Assembly: GCA_902783295.1 (NCBI GenBank)
Contig: CACZQT010000088.1
Location: 1-5,039, forward strand
Direction of reading: 5' to 3'
DNA: 5,039 bases
Source: an uncultured Lachnospiraceae bacterium
Lineage (GTDB): Bacteria; Bacillota; Clostridia; Lachnospirales; Lachnospiraceae
Shown: piece after piece, positions 1 through 5,039 of the stretch
Position numbering within the stretch: position 1 is the stretch's first letter
How the letters are laid out: each line of letters begins with the position of its first letter
Translations under genes and position numbers: made by a program
The notes under the pieces: model-generated
What the model was told of the DNA's origin: nothing
The model's input: the letters and a program-made list of their open reading frames with translations, nothing else
Database searches by the model: none

Positions 1-101
1 AAGTTCACGAGTCTGTCGGCATGGCGAAAGCAAACCAGGCAAAGGGCGAATGCCGCGACAACGAGTGAACGAAGTTCACGAGTCTGCCGGCATGGCGAAA
101 G
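1..101. repeat. Two copies of a 30-base repeat, 71 bases apart
   Basis: Bases 1-30 and 72-101 are identical except at the 16th position (T in the first, C in the second). The copies start 71 bases apart. The unit contains inverted repeats: GTGAAC (65-70), a GAA loop, and GTTCAC (74-79); and, across the first unit, TGTCGGCAT (14-22) against ATGCCG-CG-ACA (50-60) with a two-base bulge. The second copy also contains the palindrome TGCCGGCA (85-92). The window opens inside the first hairpin arm, so the array probably extends to the left. The period is not a multiple of three and nothing here looks like a protein, so I read it as a non-coding intergenic repeat of REP or MITE-like character. Its family is not recognised. 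Confidence 0.75.
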
Positions 102-124
102 TTTTTTCGACTTGCGAAGAATGA

Positions 125-153
125 TTGAAAAATACCGATATCCATGATAAAAT
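125..153 (+). promoter_or_regulatory. Sigma-A-type promoter for the pgk operon
   Basis: TTGAAA at 125-130 matches the -35 consensus at five of six positions. After a 17-base spacer, TAAAAT at 148-153 matches the -10 consensus at five of six. TG at 145-146, one base before the -10, gives an extended -10. Transcription should start near base 160, leaving a leader of about 75 bases before pgk. The inverted repeat CCGAT (135-139) / ATCGG (152-156) straddles the -10 and could be an operator, but it is short and no regulator is encoded here. The rest of the stretch before pgk has no gene. Confidence 0.7.
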
Positions 154-172
154 CGGAATATTAAAATGAGGC

Positions 173-214
173 GGCAGGCCTGCAGTCTTAGCTTGAGATG
201 CATAAAAGCCTGTC
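173..214 (+). other. Possible leader hairpin before pgk
   Basis: In the predicted leader, GGCAGGC (173-179) can pair with GCCTGTC (208-214) over seven base pairs, one of them G-U, enclosing a 28-base loop. The 5' arm overlaps a perfect ten-base palindrome, GCAGGCCTGC (174-183), which could form an alternative structure or a dimer contact. The structure ends seven bases before the AAGGAGG ribosome binding site at 221-227, so it leaves the site free. No known riboswitch is recognised. The long loop makes this a weak structural call. Confidence 0.3.
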
Positions 215-233
215 ATCAAGAAGGAGGAAGAAT

Positions 234-1424
234 ATGCTGAACAAGAAATCTGTCGATGATATTCAGGTAAAGGGGAAAAAAGTACTCGTTCGCTGCGATT
301 TTAACGTACCGCTGCAGGATGGGAAAATCACCGATGAAACACGTCTGGTAGCAGCTCTCCCTACAATTCAGAAACTGATCAAAGATGGCGGCCGTGTGAT
401 TCTCTGCTCTCATCTGGGCAAGCCGAAGGGAGAACCCAAGCCTGAAATGTCTCTTGCACCGGTGGCAGCCCGCCTGTCCGAACTGCTGGGTCAGGAAGTA
501 AAATTCGCGGCGGATCCCGAAGTGGTCGGCCCGAACGCAAAGGCTGCGGCAGAAGCTCTGCAGGATGGCGAAGTCATGCTGCTGGAAAACACCCGTTATC
601 GTATTGAAGAGACCAAGAACGGCGAAGCCTTCAGCAAGGATCTGGCTTCCCTGGCGGAGATCTTCGTAGACGACGCTTTCGGCACCGCACACCGTGCACA
701 CTGCTCCAATGTTGGCGTTACGGCTTTCATGAAGGAGAACGCGGTAGGTTATCTGATGCAGAAAGAAATCGACTTCCTTGGCAACGCCGTCAACAATCCG
801 GAGCGTCCTTTCGTGGCTATCCTTGGCGGTTCCAAGGTTTCCAGCAAGATCTCCGTAATCAACAATCTGCTGGATAAGGTAGACGTGCTGATTATCGGCG
901 GCGGCATGGCGTATACCTTCATGAAGGCTCAGGGCAAGGAAGTGGGGACTTCCCTGCTTGAGGCGGATTATATTGACTATGCGAAGGAAATGATGGAAAA
1001 AGCTCAGGCCAAGGGCGTGAAGCTCCTGATCCCCGTGGATACCGTCGTAACGAAGGAATTCAACAATGACGCGCCTTCCCGCATCGCGGAAGGGGACATT
1101 GCGCCGGATGAAATGGGACTGGATATCGGCCCGAAGACCCGCGCTCTGTTTGCGGATGCCGTGAAGGATGCAAAGACGGTGGTATGGAACGGCCCGATGG
1201 GCGTTTTCGAGATGCCGAATTTCGCAGCCGGTACCATTGCCATTGCCCAGGCTCTGGCAGATACTTCCGCTACGACCATCATCGGCGGCGGCGATTCCGC
1301 AGCAGCTGTGAACCAGCTCGGCTTCGGTGATAAGATGACCCATATTTCCACCGGCGGCGGCGCTTCCCTGGAATTCCTGGAAGGCAAGGAACTGCCCGGC
1401 GTAGCAGCGGCGGACGACAAGTAA
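234..1424 (+). CDS. pgk: Phosphoglycerate kinase
   Basis: A cytoplasmic enzyme of glycolysis that transfers phosphate from 1,3-bisphosphoglycerate to ADP, giving 3-phosphoglycerate and ATP. The 396-residue length is normal for bacterial Pgk. Substrate-binding signatures of the N-terminal domain are present: RCDFNVPL (20-27, with D22 and N24), R37, SHLGKPKG (59-66), LLENTRY (116-122, with R121) and DDAFGTAHRAH (146-156, with R154). The nucleotide-binding C-terminal domain shows GGSKVSSKI (198-206), GGGMAYTF (222-229), WNGPMGVFE (318-326), GGGDS (351-355) and STGGGASLEFLEG (372-384). The start at 234 is chosen because AAGGAGG lies six bases upstream and MLNKKSV fits the family N terminus. An in-frame ATG at 198 has no ribosome binding site and would add 12 atypical residues. 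It is the first gene after the promoter, 41 bases ahead of tpiA. No defects are seen. Confidence 0.98.
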   Translation: MLNKKSVDDIQVKGKKVLVRCDFNVPLQDGKITDETRLVAALPTIQKLIKDGGRVILCSHLGKPKGEPKPEMSLAPVAARLSELLGQEVKFAADPEVVGPNAKAAAEALQDGEVMLLENTRYRIEETKNGEAFSKDLASLAEIFVDDAFGTAHRAHCSNVGVTAFMKENAVGYLMQKEIDFLGNAVNNPERPFVAILGGSKVSSKISVINNLLDKVDVLIIGGGMAYTFMKAQGKEVGTSLLEADYIDYAKEMMEKAQAKGVKLLIPVDTVVTKEFNNDAPSRIAEGDIAPDEMGLDIGPKTRALFADAVKDAKTVVWNGPMGVFEMPNFAAGTIAIAQALADTSATTIIGGGDSAAAVNQLGFGDKMTHISTGGGASLEFLEGKELPGVAAADDK

Positions 1425-1465
1425 TCTGAATTTCAACCATTAAATAGAAGGAGTTATACAGGAAT

Positions 1466-2215
1466 ATGTCCAGAAAAATGATTATTGCGGGCAACTGGAA
1501 GATGAACAAGACACCCAGTGAGACCCGTGCCTTTATCGAAGAACTGAAGCCTCTGGTTGCCGGCGCTGACGCGGAAGTGGTCTGCTGCGTTCCGGCCATC
1601 GACATCATCCCTGCAGTGGAAGCAGCGGCGGGCAGCAACATCGTGATCGGTGCTGAGAACATGGATTTTGAGGAGAAGGGTGCCTATACCGGTGAAATCG
1701 CTCCGAATATGCTGGTGGATGCCGGCGTGAAGTACGTGATCATCGGCCATTCCGAGAGAAGAGAATACTTCGCGGAGACCAACGAAACGGTGAACAAGAA
1801 AGTCCTGAAGGCTTTTGAACATGGTCTGACACCCATTATCTGCTGCGGCGAAACCCTGACCCAGAGGGAACAGGGCATCACCCTGGACTGGATCCGCCAG
1901 CAGATTAAGATCGCGTTCCAGAATGTGACCGCAGAGCAGGCGAAGGCAGCTGTCATTGCCTACGAGCCTATCTGGGCAATCGGCACCGGCAAGGTGGCGA
2001 CCACGGAGCAGGCGCAGGAAGTCTGCGGCGCGATCCGCGCTCTGATCGGGGAACTGTATGATGCCGCGACGGCGGATGCCATCCGGATTCAGTACGGCGG
2101 AAGCGTAGCACCCGGAAACGCAGCGGAACTGTTCTCCCAGCCGGATATCGATGGCGGCCTGGTAGGCGGTGCAAGCCTGAAGCCGGACTTCGGAAAGGTA
2201 GTCAACTGGAAATAA
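1466..2215 (+). CDS. tpiA: Triosephosphate isomerase
   Basis: Interconverts dihydroxyacetone phosphate and glyceraldehyde 3-phosphate in the cytoplasm; the family forms a (beta/alpha)8 barrel and is usually a dimer. The 249-residue length is typical. Visible catalytic parts are AGNWKMN (8-14, with N10 and K12), GHSERR (94-99, with the electrophile H95), AYEPIWAIGTGK (165-176, catalytic base E167 followed by the mobile loop 6), YGGSV (210-214) and the phosphate-binding GGLVGGASLK (230-239). The segment GAENMDFEEKGAYTGE (62-77) has E64 and D67 where many members have Q and H, outside the core catalytic set. AAGGAG at 1448-1453 is 12 bases before the ATG, an unusually long spacing, but the N terminus fits the family. 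It is 41 bases after pgk and 22 before gpmI, so co-transcribed. Confidence 0.98.
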   Translation: MSRKMIIAGNWKMNKTPSETRAFIEELKPLVAGADAEVVCCVPAIDIIPAVEAAAGSNIVIGAENMDFEEKGAYTGEIAPNMLVDAGVKYVIIGHSERREYFAETNETVNKKVLKAFEHGLTPIICCGETLTQREQGITLDWIRQQIKIAFQNVTAEQAKAAVIAYEPIWAIGTGKVATTEQAQEVCGAIRALIGELYDAATADAIRIQYGGSVAPGNAAELFSQPDIDGGLVGGASLKPDFGKVVNWK

Positions 2216-2237
2216 TCCTAAACGCCCGGGAGGGGTT

Positions 2238-3782
2238 ATGAAAACAACAGTATTAATGATTCTGGACGGTTTCGGCCTGAATGACCGCCACGAAGCGAAT
2301 GCGGTTTACCAGGCGAAGACACCGAATATCGACGGGCTGATGCGGGATTATCCTTTCGTCAAGGGAAATGCTTCCGGTATGGCAGTCGGCCTGCCGGACG
2401 GGCAGATGGGCAATTCCGAGGTCGGACACATGAACATGGGCGCCGGCCGGGTAGTGTACCAGGAACTGACCCGTATCACGAAGGAAATCCGGGACGGGGA
2501 ATTCTTTGAGAATCCTGCTCTTCTGGCAGCCTGCGAAAACTGCCGGAAAAGAAATTCTGCCCTGCACATGTGGGGACTGGTTTCCGACGGCGGCGTGCAC
2601 AGCCACAACACCCATCTCTACGGTCTTCTGGAACTGGCGAAGCGCCAGGGCCTTCAGAAAGTATATGTTCACTGCTTCATGGACGGGCGGGATACTTCCC
2701 CGACTTCCGGCAAGGAGTTCGTCCGTGAACTGGTGGAGAAGACAAAAGAAATCGGCGTAGGACAGGTGGCTACCGTAACCGGCCGCTATTATGCCATGGA
2801 CCGTGACAACCGCTGGGAGCGGGTGCAGCGGGCCTACCTGGCTCTGACAAAGGGCGAAGGAAAGAAGGCAGCCTGCCCGGTGGACGCAATCCAGGCTTCC
2901 TACGATGCGGAAGTGACGGATGAGTTTATCGAACCCATCGTCGTCGTGAAAGAAGACGGTACACCTGTGGCCACCGTGCAGGATGGAGATTCCGTAATTT
3001 TCTTCAATTTCCGTCCGGACCGTGCCAGGGAGATTACCCGGGCTTTCCTTGATGATGAATTCAAGGGCTTTGAGCGGGAGCAGATCAAGGATCTGACCTA
3101 TATCTGCTTTACGGACTATGACCCCACCATTCCTCATTACCAGGTAGCTTTCCACAAGCAGCATCTGAACAACACTTTCGGCGAATATCTGGCGTCTCTC
3201 GGAAAGAAACAGCTGAGACTGGCCGAGACCGAGAAATATGCCCACGTAACCTTCTTCTTTAACGGCGGCGTAGAGACGCCCAATGAAGGGGAAGACAGGA
3301 TCCTGGTGCCTTCTCCGAAGGTGCCGACCTATGACCTGCAGCCGGAAATGAGTGCTCCGGAAGTCGGGCAGAAACTGTGCGAAGCGATCCGCTCCGGGAA
3401 GTATGATGTCATTATCATCAACTTCGCGAACCCGGATATGGTCGGACATACCGGGGTACTGGAAGCAGCCATCAAGGCCTGTGAGACAGTGGATACCTGG
3501 GTCGGAAAGGCCGTGGAAGCCGTAAAGGAAACCGGAGGACAGCTTTTCCTCTGCGCGGACCACGGAAATTCCGAGCAGCTGATCGATTACGAAACAGGAG
3601 AACCTTTTACGGCCCATACCACCAACCCGGTGCCTTTTATCCTGGTAAATTATGACCCGGCTTACGGCCTGAAAGAAGGCGGAAGACTCTGCGATATCGT
3701 ACCGACCCTGCTTGAAATGATGGGGATCCCGCAGCCGAAGGAAATGACCGGTGTTTCACTGCTGGTAAAAAAAGAAGCGTGA
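2238..3782 (+). CDS. gpmI: 2,3-bisphosphoglycerate-independent phosphoglycerate mutase
   Basis: Interconverts 3-phosphoglycerate and 2-phosphoglycerate through a phosphoserine intermediate, using two metal ions, usually Mn(II) in Firmicutes. It belongs to the alkaline phosphatase superfamily. The 514-residue length is normal. The active-site set appears complete by comparison with the Bacillus enzyme: D10; the nucleophile S60 in MGNSEVGHMNMG (57-68); H121 in DGGVHSH; D149, R151 and D152 in MDGRDTSP; R183 and R189 in TGRYYAMDRDNRW; R259 and R262 in NFRPDR; K333 in TEKYAH; D400 and H404 in NPDMVGH; D441 and H442 in ADHGNSE; H460 in TAHTTNP. GGGAGGGG at 2228-2235 is the ribosome binding site. 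It is the third gene of the glycolytic unit. The Mn enzymes are known to be pH-sensitive in sporulating Bacillus; nothing in the sequence tests that here. Confidence 0.98.
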   Translation: MKTTVLMILDGFGLNDRHEANAVYQAKTPNIDGLMRDYPFVKGNASGMAVGLPDGQMGNSEVGHMNMGAGRVVYQELTRITKEIRDGEFFENPALLAACENCRKRNSALHMWGLVSDGGVHSHNTHLYGLLELAKRQGLQKVYVHCFMDGRDTSPTSGKEFVRELVEKTKEIGVGQVATVTGRYYAMDRDNRWERVQRAYLALTKGEGKKAACPVDAIQASYDAEVTDEFIEPIVVVKEDGTPVATVQDGDSVIFFNFRPDRAREITRAFLDDEFKGFEREQIKDLTYICFTDYDPTIPHYQVAFHKQHLNNTFGEYLASLGKKQLRLAETEKYAHVTFFFNGGVETPNEGEDRILVPSPKVPTYDLQPEMSAPEVGQKLCEAIRSGKYDVIIINFANPDMVGHTGVLEAAIKACETVDTWVGKAVEAVKETGGQLFLCADHGNSEQLIDYETGEPFTAHTTNPVPFILVNYDPAYGLKEGGRLCDIVPTLLEMMGIPQPKEMTGVSLLVKKEA

Positions 3783-3791
3783 CGGAGAACC

Positions 3792-3829
3792 GACCCGCGG
3801 CCGGGCGGGGCGATCCCGGGGCTGCGGTC
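3792..3829 (+). other. GC-rich intercistronic hairpin without T-tract
   Basis: In the 70-base gap after gpmI, three helices stack: GACC (3792-3795) with GGTC (3826-3829); GCGG (3797-3800) with CTGC (3822-3825), including one G-U pair; and CCGGG (3801-3805) with CCCGG (3815-3819). That makes 13 pairs with a one-base bulge at 3796, a GG bulge at 3820-3821 and a nine-base loop. The downstream sequence is AACATATTGAAAGG, so there is no U-run and it is not a standard intrinsic terminator on either strand. The ribosome binding site of the next gene begins about nine bases after the stem. It may stabilise or delimit the upstream glycolytic message, or slow read-through. Confidence 0.5.
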
Positions 3830-3852
3830 AACATATTGAAAGGAGCCTGACC

Positions 3853-4545
3853 ATGATCTATACAAAAGAAGTGGAACTGATGTGCCCGGTGGCAAAAGGC
3901 GCAAGGCATGAGCCCGCCCCGATCCCGGAAGAAGGAAAATGGGTTCATGCCAAGAAGATTGAGGATATCTCCGGCTTTACCCACGGCGTAGGCTGGTGCG
4001 CTCCTCAGCAGGGTGCCTGCAAACTGACCCTGAATGTCAAGAACGGGATTATTGAAGAAGCACTGGTGGAAACCATCGGCTGCTCCGGCATGACCCATTC
4101 TGCTGCTATGGCAGCGGAGATTCTGCAGGGCAAGACCATTCTGGAAGCTCTGAATACAGACCTGGTATGTGACGCCATCAATACAGCTATGCGGGAACTG
4201 TTCCTGCAGATCGTATACGGCCGTACCCAGAGTGCTTTCTCGGATGACGGCCTGGCGGTCGGCGCCGGTCTGGAGGACCTGGGCAAGGGCCTTCGGTCTC
4301 AGGTTGGCACCATGTATGCTACAAAGGAAAAGGGCGTACGTTATCTGGAAATGGCAGAAGGCTATGTAACGGGTATCGCTCTGGACGAAAACGACGAAGT
4401 CATCGGCTATCAGTTTGTAAGCCTGGGTAAGATGACGGATTTCATCAAGAAGGGTGATGATCCGAACACTGCATGGGAAAAGGCCAAGGGACAGTACGGC
4501 CGGGTAGCTGACGCCGTCCGCATCATCGACCCCAGGAAAGAATAA
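3853..4545 (+). CDS. NifU/IscU-like iron-sulfur cluster assembly scaffold protein
   Basis: A 230-residue soluble protein resembling the 'iron-sulfur cluster assembly scaffold' family often found next to GGGtGRT genes in anaerobic Firmicutes. Residues 55-115 match the IscU pattern: a beta hairpin (KLTLNVKNGIIEEALVETIG, 57-76), then C77 in GCSGMTHSAAMAAEIL, GKTILEAL (93-100) and C106 in LVCDAINTAMREL, equivalent to the second and third cluster cysteines of IscU. The first would be C49 or C56 in GWCAPQQGAC; C11 is an extra cysteine near the N terminus. The LPPVK chaperone-recognition motif of IscU is absent. Residues 120-230 have no IscU counterpart, since IscU is only about 130 residues. AAAGGAG lies seven bases before the ATG. 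No cysteine desulfurase gene is adjacent, so whether it builds clusters or carries them to its neighbour is inferred, not shown. Confidence 0.85.
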   Translation: MIYTKEVELMCPVAKGARHEPAPIPEEGKWVHAKKIEDISGFTHGVGWCAPQQGACKLTLNVKNGIIEEALVETIGCSGMTHSAAMAAEILQGKTILEALNTDLVCDAINTAMRELFLQIVYGRTQSAFSDDGLAVGAGLEDLGKGLRSQVGTMYATKEKGVRYLEMAEGYVTGIALDENDEVIGYQFVSLGKMTDFIKKGDDPNTAWEKAKGQYGRVADAVRIIDPRKE

Positions 4546-4562
4546 GACAGGAGGAAATAGAA

Positions 4563-5039
4563 ATGGCTTTGTTTGAATCTTACGAAAGACGTATTGACCA
4601 GATCAATGCGGTACTGAACAGCTACGGAATTTCTTCCATCGAAGAAGCCGAAAAGATCACGAAAGACGCCGGCCTGAATGTATACGATCAGGTCAAGAAG
4701 ATCCAGCCCATCTGCTTTGAAAATGCATGCTGGGCTTATACGGTCGGCGCTGCCATTGCCATCAAGAAAGGCTGCCGGAAAGCCTCTGAAGCGGCAGCGG
4801 CCATCGGCGAAGGCCTGCAGTCCTTCTGCATTCCCGGTTCGGTAGCAGATCACCGCAAGGTAGGTCTGGGGCATGGCAACCTGGGCAAGATGCTTCTGGA
4901 AGAGGAGACCGAGTGCTTCTGCTTCCTGGCCGGACATGAATCCTTCGCAGCGGCGGAAGGTGCTATCGGCATTGCGGAAAAAGCCAACAAGGTCCGTGTG
5001 AAACCTCTGAGGGTTATCCTGAACGGCCTGGGCAAGGAT
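4563..5039 (+). CDS. GGGtGRT-family protein, N-terminal part (cut by window edge)
   Basis: An open frame of 159 codons with no stop before the window ends. AGGAGG (4549-4554) lies eight bases before the ATG and 17 bases separate it from the scaffold gene, indicating one transcript. I recognise the N terminus (MALFESYERRIDQINAVL) and later blocks such as QPICFENACWAYTVGAAIA (48-66), IPGSVADHRKVGLGHGNLG (90-108) and FCFLAGHESFAAAEGAIGIA (119-138) as the GGGtGRT family, about 330 residues long and of unknown function. The motif that names the family lies in the missing C-terminal half. Six cysteines are present (51, 56, 71, 89, 118, 120), along with histidines 97, 104 and 125. No signal peptide is evident; the hydrophobic stretch at 57-67 is short. 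The partnership with the scaffold gene suggests an iron-sulfur link, which is inference. Confidence 0.85.
   Translation, partial: MALFESYERRIDQINAVLNSYGISSIEEAEKITKDAGLNVYDQVKKIQPICFENACWAYTVGAAIAIKKGCRKASEAAAAIGEGLQSFCIPGSVADHRKVGLGHGNLGKMLLEEETECFCFLAGHESFAAAEGAIGIAEKANKVRVKPLRVILNGLGKD

Noticed and set aside
1..101. CRISPR array
   Set aside because: Only two copies are visible, with a 41-base gap, and the copies are part of a larger unit with internal inverted repeats. There are no cas genes and the second copy runs straight into the promoter region.
96..109. CGAAA-GTTT-TTTCG stem with T-run as a terminator of an upstream gene
   Set aside because: The stem is only five pairs, AT-rich, and the T-run forms part of the loop and stem rather than following it. 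This is too weak to call.
1..147. Open reading frame through the repeat region ending in TGA at 145-147
   Set aside because: The 71-base period shifts frame between copies, the translation resembles no protein, and it runs through the promoter. It is more likely non-coding.
198..233. Upstream in-frame ATG at 198 as the start of pgk
   Set aside because: It has no ribosome binding site, would add a 12-residue arginine-rich extension not typical of Pgk, and overlaps the leader. The ATG at 234 has AAGGAGG at ideal spacing.
216..1436. A 406-codon open frame on the minus strand covering all of pgk
   Set aside because: It lies wholly opposite a clear pgk gene, has no recognisable domain, and its sequence is rich in H, R and C as expected of an antisense shadow. 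The open frame follows from pgk codon usage.
1667..1669. TPI residues E64 and D67 in place of the commoner Q and H as a sign of a broken or altered enzyme
   Set aside because: All catalytic residues (N10, K12, H95, E167) and the phosphate-binding loops are intact. These positions vary among bacterial TPIs, so this looks like ordinary family variation.
2253..3617. A 454-codon open frame on the minus strand inside gpmI
   Set aside because: It is opposite the intact gpmI catalytic gene, with no family signature and no separate promoter that I can see. It is a shadow of biased codon use.

Overview
The window carries the payoff half of glycolysis followed by two iron-sulfur-associated genes, all on the + strand. 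In order they are pgk (phosphoglycerate kinase), tpiA (triosephosphate isomerase), gpmI (cofactor-independent phosphoglycerate mutase), a NifU/IscU-like scaffold protein, and the first 159 codons of a GGGtGRT-family protein that runs off the right edge. Strong AGGAGG-type ribosome binding sites, moderate GC content, the Mn-dependent mutase, and the scaffold-GGGtGRT pair (which I know from anaerobic Firmicutes) all point to an anaerobic Bacillota, of Clostridia or Negativicutes type. The genus cannot be fixed from the sequence alone.

Layout. Bases 1-233 hold no credible gene. Bases 1-101 contain two copies of a 30-base repeat at a 71-base interval, built from inverted repeats. A good sigma-A-type promoter follows (TTGAAA, 17-base spacer, TAAAAT with an upstream TG), then a leader of about 75 bases with a possible hairpin. 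pgk, tpiA and gpmI follow with gaps of 41 and 22 bases. A 70-base gap with a very GC-rich hairpin but no T-tract separates gpmI from the scaffold gene, and 17 bases separate the scaffold gene from the GGGtGRT gene.

How the genes work together. TpiA equilibrates dihydroxyacetone phosphate with glyceraldehyde 3-phosphate. Pgk makes ATP from 1,3-bisphosphoglycerate, and GpmI converts 3- to 2-phosphoglycerate ready for enolase. Neither gapA nor eno, common partners of this operon, is in the window. The position where eno might be expected holds the scaffold/GGGtGRT pair. No second promoter or standard terminator is visible between gpmI and the pair, so read-through from the glycolytic promoter is plausible, with the hairpin as a possible control or processing point.

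The part least explained by known biology is the pair itself: a scaffold-like protein with a large extra C-terminal half, and a cysteine-rich partner of unknown function. The glycolytic genes look intact and ordinary.
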